A DNA stretch of 59,118 nucleotides from a virus, in the IMG/VR virus record IMGVR_UViG_3300047494_000124, positions 1-59,118 of that record. The stretch is one strand, 5' to 3'. Positions 48,896 to 56,341 of the stretch are shown in pieces. The first letter of the stretch is position 1. Every line of letters begins with the position of its first letter. The notes below the pieces were generated by a model. The model worked only from the letters and a program-made list of their open reading frames with translations, was not told the DNA's origin and did not search any database. The translations under genes were made by a program, and so were the position numbers.

Positions 48896-50404
48896 TCAGG
48901 TTCTGATTGTCAGGTCGCGTTCGTACCGGAACTCAACGCCTGGCAGCTCCGGCAGCTTCACCAGCTCGCCGGTAAATCCGGACTGGCGCGCTCGCATGAT
49001 GTGGAAGGTGGCGCCCTCCAGGGCATCGGCGGTCAGGAACGGGCCCAGCGGGCCGCACACCTTGCGCAGGGCATCTTCGTCCACAATGTAGCGCGTCCAG
49101 CGGCGCCCCTGGCTGCCAACCGTACCCAGGTCGCCGCGGGTGCGGGAGAAGTCGGCATCGGTGGAATTCTCGACGCGGCGCTCCATGCGCCCAGCGCGGT
49201 TCTCGACCCGGCCAGCATCCTCGTCGGCGCGGCTGGCATCACGGCTGGCATCCTTCAAATCGCCATAGGCCTCGTTGGCATCCTTGCGGGCCGCCGTCAA
49301 TTCCTTGCGGGCAGCGGCAGCTTCTTCCTTCGCCTTGGCTGCCGCAGATTCAGCCTCTTCACGGGCTTTCCGCGCCACCTCGGCCGCCTCATCGTCCGCC
49401 CTGCGCTTGGCGTCCCGTTCCGCGGCCAGCTTGGCCGCCTCGGCATCCGCAGCCTTCCGTTCCTTTTCGCGGCGCTTGCGCTCCTTGGCGCCCAGCCGCT
49501 CTTCTAGGACCTGACGCATATTGCCCAACGCCAACCGGACCTGCTCGATCTCCAGCAGCTCTTCGTGGGACAACAGGGTCGAGGCGAAGACCTGGTTGGC
49601 CAGCACGCCGATAATGCCGCCAGGGCGCACCAACGCATCCAGCTGCTCGACATCTGCCTGCTCGATTTCGCCCTCTTCTGCGTCGCCCATCTTGTCATGG
49701 AACTTGGTCGCCGGCTTCATGTGACCGCGAATCTGCTTGAGCAAATCGGCATTGCGTTCGCGCTCGGCCTTTTCACTGGCCTTCTTTTCGGTCTCGACGC
49801 GCTTGGCCTCTTCGGCGGCGCGGGCGGCCCCAGCTTCGGCATCGCGCTTCCGCTGCTCGGCCTCTGCGGCTTCCCGCTTCGCCCGCTCCTCACGCTCGGC
49901 AGCCTCCGCGGCCTGCCGTTCCGCTTCGGCGCGCCGGGCATCGGCGGCTTCGGCTTCCTTGCGGGCGGTCTCGGCGCGCTCGCGCTCCTTGCGGGCCTCT
50001 TCTTCAGCGGCACGTTGGGCGGCAGCGCGCTTTTCATCCATGAAGGCATCGAGGCGCGGTCGCCACGTCTTTTCCCAGCTCTCGATGGTCTCCTCGGCCG
50101 TGCCGAAGAAATTCATCACCACCTTGGCGAGCTTGTCCCATGGCTTCTTCTGCTCGGACCGCTGGCCCTTCCAGGCGGATCGCTCATCCTTCATCTGGCC
50201 CAGCAAGTCCTGCAGCTCCTTGGCCACAGTCTCGTCCTTGATCTGGTCCGGGAAGCTCTTCAGCGCGCTTTCAAATTCCGCCAAGCGCGGCTTGATCTTG
50301 GGGTATCGGCGCTCCAAGTCCGCCAGCAGGTCCTGCTCGGTTGGCGGCGTCACGGGCGGAATATTGCCGCCAATGCCATGGCGGTTGTCGTCTGTAACGC
50401 TCAT
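48896..50404 (-). CDS. Long coiled-coil protein in the recombination operon
   Basis: A 502-residue protein. An N-terminal domain (~1-130, 'IPPVTPPTEQDLLADLERRYP', 'EETIESWEKTWRPRLDAFM') is followed by an Ala/Glu/Arg-rich coiled coil (~130-215), a short globular region ('GGIIGVLANQVFASTLLSHEE'), a second coiled coil, and a C-terminal beta-rich domain. The layout is like adaptor proteins of phage recombination modules; no nuclease motif is seen. AAGGA lies before the chosen ATG, which overlaps the exonuclease stop. Confidence 0.82.
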   Translation of the reverse strand: MSVTDDNRHGIGGNIPPVTPPTEQDLLADLERRYPKIKPRLAEFESALKSFPDQIKDETVAKELQDLLGQMKDERSAWKGQRSEQKKPWDKLAKVVMNFFGTAEETIESWEKTWRPRLDAFMDEKRAAAQRAAEEEARKERERAETARKEAEAADARRAEAERQAAEAAEREERAKREAAEAEQRKRDAEAGAARAAEEAKRVETEKKASEKAERERNADLLKQIRGHMKPATKFHDKMGDAEEGEIEQADVEQLDALVRPGGIIGVLANQVFASTLLSHEELLEIEQVRLALGNMRQVLEERLGAKERKRREKERKAADAEAAKLAAERDAKRRADDEAAEVARKAREEAESAAAKAKEEAAAARKELTAARKDANEAYGDLKDASRDASRADEDAGRVENRAGRMERRVENSTDADFSRTRGDLGTVGSQGRRWTRYIVDEDALRKVCGPLGPFLTADALEGATFHIMRARQSGFTGELVKLPELPGVEFRYERDLTIRT

Positions 50405-51753
50405 CGGGAATTCCTTTTCTTGCTGGCTGGCTTGGAACAATGAACCGCCGGGAGAGCGGTTCGGTCAACGGGAGAATGCGGATTCACCTTGGGGTGTGCT
50501 GGGTCATAGGCGGAAAGCCACGCCCGGTCTGCCATTTCGAATTCGTACTTCTGGGAGGTGATTGGGCGCCGGCAAAGGCGCGGCCATTCCAGGACCGGAT
50601 CGGCTGGTTCTCTCCCGACCGTACAGCGCAGGATTTGCTGTCCGGTCTTGACGCCGGTGATCGGGTCAATTTCATCTTCGCGCCAAATAAGGGCCGGAAC
50701 GAAAACACCTTTTTTATTCAACCTTCGCTCGTAACAGCCCACTTGCGGCTCATCCGGAACGGGCTGGCCTGGGACCAGAAGTTCCTCATTCCACCAGTCT
50801 TCTGCTGCGCCGACGGTCGGCGGCACAACCCGTTGCAGCTGTGGTGTGGCGGCGAAGATAGATTCGAATCGGCCGGAGGCACCTAACACTCGCAGGATAG
50901 TGTCGACGTGCTCACGCATAATAGGCTGAAGAGCCAAATCGTCCCATTTTACAGACAGGGGAACGTCTCGGCGCAATATCGCCAGGCCCCGGTAAAGCTG
51001 CAGGCGCGCCAGCGCGTCTGGCTTCTTCATCTGAACGCGCTGGCTAGGCGAGAAATAACAGGCTGTTTCTCGATCCCTTGCCGCGGCCACCACCTCCTCG
51101 ACGGTGCCAAACGAGCGCACCAGTTCCTGCGCGGTCTTCAAGCCAATGCCATCTATTCCAGGAATGTTGTCGACATCGTCGCCCGCCAAGGCCTGCACGT
51201 CCGGGACCTGTTCCGGTGCCACCCCGAACTTGCCGGATCGCACAGTTTCCACTGTGTGGCGGAGATGCTGGACTGGGTCCAAGACCGTCACCAGATGGTT
51301 GACGCACTGCAGCAGGTCCTTGTCGCTGGACACCAGCGTGGTCCGAATTCCCTCCTCAGTGGCCCAGTGCGCAAGCGTCGCCAGCAGGTCATCGGCCTCG
51401 AAACCATTAAATTCGACCGGCTGGATTCCCATCGTGGCGCAGATGTTGAAAACATAGGGCATTTGGGCCTCTAGCTCGGCGTCTCTTGCCGGCCGGTTTC
51501 CCTTGTAAGCAGCGAAAAGTTCGTGCCGGAAGGTCTTGCCAGGCGCGTCCAAGACCGCGGCGGCATAATCCGGCTGATCATGCTGGGCGGCGCCCAAAAG
51601 CCGCCACAGAAGCCGCAGCAGCCCCTCCAGCGCCCAGGTCGGCAACCCATCTTCCCGGAAGCGGTTCGGATTACCCCCGTGGTAGGCCCTGCGGAAAAAG
51701 CCGCTCACGTCGATAAGGAGCAGGTGTCTTTGTGTCGGGTGATGGTCTGACAT
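50401..51753 (-). CDS. FEN/PIN-type 5'-3' exonuclease with C-terminal extension
   Basis: A 450-residue protein. The first ~290 residues are a 5'-3' exonuclease of the DNA polymerase I N-domain type: 'LLIDVSGFFRRAYHG', 'FRHELFAAYKGNRP', 'GFEADDLLATLA', 'SSDKDLLQCV' and the helix-hairpin-helix 'LAGDDVDNIPGIDGIGLKTA', with the acidic metal ligands in place. It would remove primers or resect ends for RecT. About 160 more residues form an unrecognised extension. First gene of the leftward recombination operon; two copies of an 11-bp repeat containing AAGGG lie just upstream of the ATG. Confidence 0.9.
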   Translation of the reverse strand: MSDHHPTQRHLLLIDVSGFFRRAYHGGNPNRFREDGLPTWALEGLLRLLWRLLGAAQHDQPDYAAAVLDAPGKTFRHELFAAYKGNRPARDAELEAQMPYVFNICATMGIQPVEFNGFEADDLLATLAHWATEEGIRTTLVSSDKDLLQCVNHLVTVLDPVQHLRHTVETVRSGKFGVAPEQVPDVQALAGDDVDNIPGIDGIGLKTAQELVRSFGTVEEVVAAARDRETACYFSPSQRVQMKKPDALARLQLYRGLAILRRDVPLSVKWDDLALQPIMREHVDTILRVLGASGRFESIFAATPQLQRVVPPTVGAAEDWWNEELLVPGQPVPDEPQVGCYERRLNKKGVFVPALIWREDEIDPITGVKTGQQILRCTVGREPADPVLEWPRLCRRPITSQKYEFEMADRAWLSAYDPAHPKVNPHSPVDRTALPAVHCSKPASKKRNSR

Positions 51754-51755
51754 GG

Positions 51756-51779
51756 CCGGAACCCTTTCCCGGAACCCTT
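51756..51779 (-). repeat. 11-bp direct repeat at the exonuclease ribosome binding site
   Basis: CCGGAACCCTT occurs twice, 13 bases apart, right before the start codon of the exonuclease gene. On the coding strand each copy contains AAGGG, so there are two possible ribosome binding sites, the nearer at about 10 bases. Confidence 0.6.
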
Positions 51780-51818
51780 GGGCCGGTCAAGGAGGAAATC
51801 TCGAATAATCCGTTGACC

Positions 51819-51842
51819 GAATTTCCAGCGCGGTGGAAATTC
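51819..51842. promoter_or_regulatory. Perfect 9-bp inverted repeat, operator candidate
   Basis: GAATTTCCA and TGGAAATTC are separated by GCGCGG. It lies in the 133-base gap between the leftward exonuclease operon and the rightward GapR-like operon, directly after a TTGACC -35-like element at 51813. Its symmetry and position suggest an operator for a dimeric repressor controlling one or both operons. Confidence 0.6.
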
Positions 51843-51886
51843 GATTCCGCCATCACAAACCCACCAACAGCAAAGGAATTTAAGCT

Positions 51887-52273
51887 ATGGCAGCAGCAAA
51901 GAAGGCAAAGCGCGTCCTGAAGGGCGGCGGAGGCGGTATCAACGGCATCACCGAGGAGGATGTGCGCCAGTATTTCGACCAGGTGCACGAGATTTCCGAC
52001 GAGATGGAAGAAGCCTCGGCCACCTCCCGCGGTGCCATCAACCGGGTCTATGAAAGGGCCTGCGAGAAACTGGACGTCTCAAAGGACGCCCTGACCTTCC
52101 TGTTCAAGGAAGAACGGCGCCAGCGCAAGGCGCAGGCAAAGGCGGCGAAGATGGACAGCCGAGCCCGCGACTCCTTGCAGAAGCTCAGCCAAGCCATGGG
52201 CGACACGCCGATTGGCATCTGGGCGAACGAAATGGCCCAGCGCGCCGGCACCGAGTCGGGCACCGAGGCCTGA
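51887..52273 (+). CDS. GapR/DUF2312-like helical DNA-binding protein (tentative)
   Basis: A 128-residue, highly charged helical protein: basic start 'KKAKRVLKGG', a coiled-coil helix ('VRQYFDQVHEISDEME'), 'INRVYERACEKLDVSKDAL', a strongly basic helix ('KEERRQRKAQAKAAK') and a closing helix. The order coiled coil, 'VYxxA...DV..L', basic helix resembles alphaproteobacterial GapR, which clamps overtwisted DNA, but the match is remote. GGAAT precedes the ATG. Confidence 0.7.
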   Translation: MAAAKKAKRVLKGGGGGINGITEEDVRQYFDQVHEISDEMEEASATSRGAINRVYERACEKLDVSKDALTFLFKEERRQRKAQAKAAKMDSRARDSLQKLSQAMGDTPIGIWANEMAQRAGTESGTEA

Positions 52274-52274
52274 C

Positions 52275-52853
52275 ATGCAGACCCTCTTCTTCGACACGGC
52301 CCGCAGGACGGGTTACGCGGCGGGCGACCATCATCGTGTCGAGAAGTTCGGGTTTTTTGAAATGCCACAGACTGGCGACGATGTTGGCGCCTATTTGATT
52401 TTTGCCGAGCGCCAGATCGAAACCTTGATCGACCGCCACCACCCGAAAAGCGTCGGATACGAAGCGCCGCTGCTGGTCTCAAAGCGAAAGATCAACGGCA
52501 AGTGGGTCAATGTCGACAGTCCTCGAAAACTTATGAAGCTCTATGGGCTGGCCAACGAAGTGGAAAAAGCCTGCATCCGGCACGGCATTCCCTGCGTCTA
52601 TGCCACCCTGGGTCAAATCCGCACCCACTTTCTTGGCGCTGGCTATCCCAGCGACACTGAGTGCGTGAAGATCGCCACGAAGAACAAGTGCCGAGAACTT
52701 GGCCATGACGTGCCGGAAAGTGATGAAGCGGATGCGCTGGCTGGATTGAGCTTTCTGCTTTCCCTCCAGAAGCCTGAGACCGCCATTTCCATCACCCCGC
52801 TTTTCCAAAGCAAAGCCAGCCGCAGACGAGGAGATAAATTGCATGTCGGATAG
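52275..52853 (+). CDS. RuvC-like Holliday-junction resolvase
   Basis: A 192-residue RNase H-fold nuclease. Expected acidic residues are D7 ('TLFFDTARRTGYA'), E63 ('VGYEAPLL') and D150/D153 ('ESDEADALAGLSFLL'). It would cut four-way junctions arising in recombination or replication and clear branched DNA before packaging. It begins one base after the GapR-like gene's stop and overlaps the next gene by 11. Confidence 0.88.
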   Translation: MQTLFFDTARRTGYAAGDHHRVEKFGFFEMPQTGDDVGAYLIFAERQIETLIDRHHPKSVGYEAPLLVSKRKINGKWVNVDSPRKLMKLYGLANEVEKACIRHGIPCVYATLGQIRTHFLGAGYPSDTECVKIATKNKCRELGHDVPESDEADALAGLSFLLSLQKPETAISITPLFQSKASRRRGDKLHVG

Positions 52854-53064
52854 ACCGCTGCCGCGCCGCCCGGAGTTTGATGAAATCTGCAACGGGTGGG
52901 GATCGGACAGTCGTGCTGATCTCGAAGCGCGCATGGAACTCGTCCTGGAATTCCAGCAGAAGGTCGGCACACTCACATTGGCCGAGGAAAAAATCCTGCG
53001 GGCCATGTCTGCTCGCCACGTCGGTTTCAAGATCGCCGCTGGTGAGATGGAGCCAGCGAAGTGA
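52843..53064 (+). CDS. Small hypothetical helical protein
   Basis: Seventy-three residues, mostly helical ('LEARMELVLEFQQKVGTLTLAEEKILR'-type; the core is EARMELVLEFQQKV). It overlaps the resolvase gene by 11 bases and ends three bases before the next ATG. No family recognised. Confidence 0.75.
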   Translation: MSDRPLPRRPEFDEICNGWGSDSRADLEARMELVLEFQQKVGTLTLAEEKILRAMSARHVGFKIAAGEMEPAK

Positions 53065-53067
53065 GCC

Positions 53068-53517
53068 ATGGGAAGACGCAACGGATGTCGCGGAAAGGTG
53101 CGGCACAAGAACAAAAGGTCGGCGGTCCAGGCCCTAAAGGCGATCGGCAACGCGGGGCTGGATTGCTACCCGTGCCCGCGGTGCCAGGGCTGGCACCTGG
53201 GAAATTCCAGGAATCCGGTGAAGTTGCAGGCGCGGATCACCCAGCTGCTCGCCCGCTCATCATCGCCGCCGGCCGCTCCTATCGCCTCCGCAATGGTGAG
53301 CGAGTCAAGGTGCTCAACCAGCGAGAGATCGCCACCAAAATCGACGGAAAGCCTGCCCGATATCGCTTCTGGATCGGCATTTTCGACGGCACCCGCCAGA
53401 AATGCACCTGGCAACCTGATGGCCGATACTCGCCGGTGGCTGACGGCCCGCTGGACATCGTGGCGCGGGCGTAATGGAAGACCAGCTGGAGATGTTCGCG
53501 GCCCCGGCACGCCCTGA
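53068..53517 (+). CDS. Small Zn-ribbon protein, C-terminus doubtful
   Basis: The first ~60 residues look genuine: basic 'GKVRHKNKRSAVQAL' and a zinc pattern 'CYPCPRCQGWHLG'. After 'ARITQLLAR' the frame turns into Ser/Arg/Pro-rich sequence that is out-of-frame translation of the next protein and runs past the start of a third gene. The real product may end by frameshift near 53240, or an indel may have fused frames. The 53517 end is only where the frame stops. Confidence 0.55.
   Translation: MGRRNGCRGKVRHKNKRSAVQALKAIGNAGLDCYPCPRCQGWHLGNSRNPVKLQARITQLLARSSSPPAAPIASAMVSESRCSTSERSPPKSTESLPDIASGSAFSTAPARNAPGNLMADTRRWLTARWTSWRGRNGRPAGDVRGPGTP
53181..53474 (+). CDS. Small beta-rich hypothetical protein with uncertain start
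   Basis: The credible part is 'GRSYRLRNGERVKVLNQR' to 'PLDIVARA' (about 73 residues), a small barrel-like sequence seen in other phage proteins. Its stop overlaps the next ATG (TAATG), good evidence of translation. No ATG precedes the conserved part in frame; GTGs at 53172 and 53181 lie inside the Zn-ribbon gene. It could be the second half of one frameshifted protein. Confidence 0.55.
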   Translation: MPGLAPGKFQESGEVAGADHPAARPLIIAAGRSYRLRNGERVKVLNQREIATKIDGKPARYRFWIGIFDGTRQKCTWQPDGRYSPVADGPLDIVARA

Positions 53518-53680
53518 TCGGCGCGAGGCTGCGAATTTCCATGCTGCCGTGATCTTCCTGAGAAAGAAAAAACAGCCGGTCCATCGCGTGAGCGGGAAGC
53601 AAAGCGCGGTCGCTGGACGGATTGTCGATAATCGCACCCTGGTAAAGATGGCCAAGCTGCTGGGATGGAGAAAAGAATGA
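53474..53680 (+). CDS. Small basic hypothetical protein
   Basis: Sixty-eight residues: acidic start, then a basic 'LRKKKQPVHRV' stretch and a helical end 'TLVKMAKLLGW'. Overlaps at both ends with its neighbours (TAATG, ATGA) support it. Not recognised. Confidence 0.7.
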   Translation: MEDQLEMFAAPARPDRREAANFHAAVIFLRKKKQPVHRVSGKQSAVAGRIVDNRTLVKMAKLLGWRKE

Positions 53681-54099
53681 GCCTGCAGATCGTCTTCACG
53701 CCGCCGCCGGACCACATTTACGAGGCCTGCGATGCCCAGTTCAAAATCCGCGGCCGCCGTGGCGTCATCTGGACGGTGGGCGGTCTGCTGCATAATCCGG
53801 ACCGCATCCAGATCGACCCGGCCCTCCTGGCTCACGAGCAGGTGCACTCCACCCGCCAGCTGGCCGCGGGCGATATCGAGACCTGGTGGACTCTGTACCT
53901 GGAAAGCAAGGAATTCCGGTTCGCCGAAGAGCTGCTGGCCCACCAGGAGGAATGGCGCGTGATCCGGGACACGATGTCGTCGCGCCAGCAGCGCCGGCAG
54001 GCCCTTGGCTACATTACCAGCCGTTTGTCCGGCTCGCTGTACGGCAACCTGGTCAGCAAGACCGAGGCCAAGCGCCTCATCACCCGCGGGGCCGAATAG
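53677..54099 (+). CDS. HExxH-motif putative metallopeptidase
   Basis: A 140-residue protein with 'LLAHEQVHSTRQ', an HExxH zinc motif at residues 53-57, in a helix after a beta-rich N-terminal part ('GLLHNPDRIQIDPALL'). The following 'FRFAEELLAHQEEW' carries Glu residues that could supply the third ligand. It resembles short gluzincin-like phage proteins of unknown target. Start overlaps the preceding TGA. Confidence 0.75.
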   Translation: MSLQIVFTPPPDHIYEACDAQFKIRGRRGVIWTVGGLLHNPDRIQIDPALLAHEQVHSTRQLAAGDIETWWTLYLESKEFRFAEELLAHQEEWRVIRDTMSSRQQRRQALGYITSRLSGSLYGNLVSKTEAKRLITRGAE

Positions 54100-54102
54100 G
54101 CC

Positions 54103-54357
54103 ATGGCCGGGATCGAGATGGGTAAGAGCGACCAGGTGCGCCAGATCGGCGCCAAGATATGCCGGTTCGCCAACGGCACGCCCTGCTTGTGCATGGAAAG
54201 GGGCACCCCACTTTGCTCCAACGTCCGCCAGATGGCGATCGACTGCTGGGAGCTGGCTCACACCACCGAGATGCCGCGCGAGGTTTTTAACGCGCACAAT
54301 AAGCTGCAAGCGAATCTCGATGGGAAGCCGGTCAAGAAGGTCCGGCCGCGCCGATAA
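54103..54357 (+). CDS. Small Cys-containing hypothetical protein
   Basis: An 84-residue protein with five Cys ('ICRFANGTPCLCMERGTPLC') and a basic C-terminus. A disulfide or zinc site is possible. Last gene of its operon; it converges on a minus-strand gene nine bases away. An internal ATG five codons later is an alternative start. Confidence 0.65.
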   Translation: MAGIEMGKSDQVRQIGAKICRFANGTPCLCMERGTPLCSNVRQMAIDCWELAHTTEMPREVFNAHNKLQANLDGKPVKKVRPRR

Positions 54358-54366
54358 ATGGCTCCG

Positions 54367-54591
54367 TTACTGTTGGGTGTCGCCATCGCCGCGCATCTGC
54401 GCGCAGGCGTCGGCACCGTGTTCGTCGAGATCAAGGGCGGCTTGGGCCACGGCAGCCATGTCGGCATCGCGGCAGTTCTTGACGATGATCCGCAGCGCGC
54501 CGCGCATGGTCATGGCGCTCTCCGTCACCTTGTCCAGTTCGGTCTGGACATTCTCAAGATCGGCGGCCAGGGCTTCTTTGGTGTCGGGCAT
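54367..54591 (-). CDS. Small acidic hypothetical protein
   Basis: A 74-residue helical protein ('ALAADLENVQTELDKVTE', coiled-coil-like start). Last gene of the repressor transcript. The ATG before 'PDTKEAL' is chosen; upstream codons in this frame overlap the neighbouring gene and look unnatural. Function unknown. Confidence 0.65.
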   Translation of the reverse strand: MPDTKEALAADLENVQTELDKVTESAMTMRGALRIIVKNCRDADMAAVAQAALDLDEHGADACAQMRGDGDTQQ

Positions 54592-54604
54592 GGCGCTCCA
54601 AAAA

Positions 54605-54799
54605 TTATTCGTTGATCGTGATAGGGCGCGGCACGCCCACACCGTCCGGAAAGCTCTCCAGCTCACGCTGGCCATGTGCACCGATTCGGCAATAGACCTC
54701 GGTTCGGCGCTGCCGGCGCGTAAATAGCCGCCCTCCAATAGCGGTAGGAAAGGCAGCATTTACCACGGTTGCGACGGGTGCTTTTTGTGAGTCGGTCAT
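54605..54799 (-). CDS. Small hypothetical protein
   Basis: Sixty-four residues with a beta-like end ('TEVYCRIGAHGQRELESF'). The ATG overlaps the repressor stop (ATGA). Not recognised; co-expression with the repressor suggests an early regulatory role at most. Confidence 0.65.
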   Translation of the reverse strand: MTDSQKAPVATVVNAAFPTAIGGRLFTRRQRRTEVYCRIGAHGQRELESFPDGVGVPRPITINE

Positions 54800-54999
54800 T
54801 CCTCGGTCTCGGCCAGGCGTTTCATGGAAAGACCGAGGGCGCCCCCCAGCTTGCACACGGTTCGAAAGCCAGGGTCCTTAACGTGCCCTGTCTCAATCTG
54901 GGAGATCACCGAATTGTTGATTCCGGTGCGCCGCTCCAGCTCGCGCAGGGACCATTTCTTCAGCTCACGGGAAAGCTGGATCAGTTCGCCGAGCTTCAA
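54796..54999 (-). CDS. Cro/CI-type helix-turn-helix repressor
   Basis: A 67-residue, one-domain XRE-family protein: 'GELIQLSRELKKWSLRELE', 'TGINNSVISQIETGHVKDPG' (the HTH), 'RTVCKLGGALGLSMKRL'. The TTG start is chosen because GGAGGAAAC lies immediately upstream and the resulting protein starts at the usual helix 1; longer starts up to 55077 exist. It has no oligomerisation or LexA-like cleavage domain, so Cro-like action is more likely than inducible CI. It probably controls its own and the divergent DUF932 operon through the palindrome upstream. Confidence 0.88.
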   Translation of the reverse strand: MKLGELIQLSRELKKWSLRELERRTGINNSVISQIETGHVKDPGFRTVCKLGGALGLSMKRLAETEE

Positions 55000-55018
55000 A
55001 GTTTCCTCCAAGGATTGC

Positions 55019-55042
55019 GCGGAAAATAATATCCGCTTGACA
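55019..55042. promoter_or_regulatory. Operator/promoter region of the divergent repressor switch
   Basis: An imperfect 18-bp palindrome GCGGAAAATAATATCCGC (55019..55036) abuts TTGACA at 55037..55042, a perfect -35 for the rightward operon (its -10 near 55061 is weak). On the minus strand the palindrome contains TATTAT, a -10 for the repressor gene, starting transcription about 20 bases before its start codon. Binding there would block both promoters. Confidence 0.55.
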
Positions 55043-55155
55043 ATCCGAGCGTAGGCCGCTCTGAATGCGCGGGTCAAGGGGACAACCCCGAGACATCAAA
55101 CCCCTCGTGGGGCCTGCGGTGGTCGCGGGTAGCGAGCGGACCAAGGAGACTGAAA

Positions 55156-56256
55156 ATGAAGACTGGTAAATCCATCGTACAGCTGGCCCAGGAAATCGAA
55201 CGCCAGAACGGCAGCAAGCGGGACTTCATCGTCGATACGAAGGCCCTGCACATGAACCCCACCCAGGGGCTCGACGACGCCAACCACAGCATCGAACTCG
55301 AAGTCGGCAACCAGCTGGCCTTCGGCATCAACTCCATCGGGCATCGCCAGATCGGCGAGCATGTCGGGGTTCCGGCCAAGTATTACGACCGGATGCTGCA
55401 GCACTCGCCGGCCCTCCTGGCCCATAACGTCAATCACTGGTTCGGCGCCGAGCCGGGCCAGCGCATGGTCCGGACCATGGACGGCAATGCCCGGGCCTTC
55501 CTGTCGGACCGCTATCGCCCGCTCGAGAATGTCGACCTGGCGGAAGCGGTGATCCCGATCCTTCACGACCTGAAGATCGAGGTCATCTCGTGCGAAATCA
55601 CCGAATCGCGCCTCTACCTGAAGGGTGTCGACCAGCGGGTGGTGCGCACGATCAACGCCCGCCGGCAGGTCGATGGCCAGCTGGTCACGGCCGACGACGT
55701 CTGCCCGTCCATCTGCATCTCGAATTCCGAGGTGGGCATGGGCGCGCTGTCGATCGAGGTGGGCATGTTCACCCACGCCTGCAAGAACATGATGCTGTTC
55801 CGGGAATCCTCGCTCCGGAAGTACCATGTGGGCGGCAAGCACGAAGCCTTCGGCGACCAGCTGCGTGAGCTTATGTCGGACCAGACCCGCAAGGTCACCG
55901 ACGCAGCCACCTGGCTGCAGGTCCGGGACGTCGTGCGCGGTGCGTTCGATGAGCAGCGCTTCACCGCCAACATCTCCGCCGTCCAGGAGATGACGCAGCA
56001 GAGGCTGGTCGGGGACCCGGTCAAGGCGATCGAGCTCACCGCTCGCCGCCTTAACCTGGCGGAGGGCGAGCAGAAGTCCGTCCTGCGCCACCTGATCGAG
56101 GGCGGCGACCTGTCCCGCTACGGCGTCTTCAACTCCATCACCCGCGCCGCGGAGGACGTGACGTCTTACGACAGGGCTACAGACCTGGAGCGCGCTGGCG
56201 GCATGGTCCTGGCCCTGGCGGCCAACGACTGGAAGGCGATCGCCGAGGCTGCGTAG
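55156..56256 (+). CDS. DUF932 family protein
   Basis: A 366-residue protein of the DUF932 (phage/plasmid-like) family: 'GHRQIGEHVGVPAKYYDRM', 'ARAFLSDRYRPLENVDL', 'CPSICISNSEVGMGALS' and a helical C-terminal half. Members are encoded by many plasmids and phages, often early and highly expressed; function is unknown, possibly nucleic-acid binding or anti-defence. AAGGAGACT precedes the ATG. It heads the rightward accessory operon facing the repressor. Confidence 0.88.
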   Translation: MKTGKSIVQLAQEIERQNGSKRDFIVDTKALHMNPTQGLDDANHSIELEVGNQLAFGINSIGHRQIGEHVGVPAKYYDRMLQHSPALLAHNVNHWFGAEPGQRMVRTMDGNARAFLSDRYRPLENVDLAEAVIPILHDLKIEVISCEITESRLYLKGVDQRVVRTINARRQVDGQLVTADDVCPSICISNSEVGMGALSIEVGMFTHACKNMMLFRESSLRKYHVGGKHEAFGDQLRELMSDQTRKVTDAATWLQVRDVVRGAFDEQRFTANISAVQEMTQQRLVGDPVKAIELTARRLNLAEGEQKSVLRHLIEGGDLSRYGVFNSITRAAEDVTSYDRATDLERAGGMVLALAANDWKAIAEAA

Positions 56257-56267
56257 AGCCCAGACGG

Positions 56268-56297
56268 CCGGGGCCCGGTCCATCACCCGGGCCCCGG
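56268..56297 (+). other. 11-bp GC hairpin after the DUF932 gene
   Basis: CCGGGGCCCGG and CCGGGCCCCGG form a perfect stem around TCCATCAC in the 85-base gap after the gene. There is no T-run, so it is more likely an mRNA 3'-end protector or attenuator than a complete intrinsic terminator. Confidence 0.6.
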
Positions 56298-56341
56298 ACG
56301 CGTGCGCTAGGCACAGTCTTGACCATCACCAGGAGATCACC

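Noticed and set aside
53230-53260. Programmed -1 frameshift site
   Set aside because: No X-XXY-YYZ heptamer or obvious downstream structure; the frame change is reported as an open problem instead.
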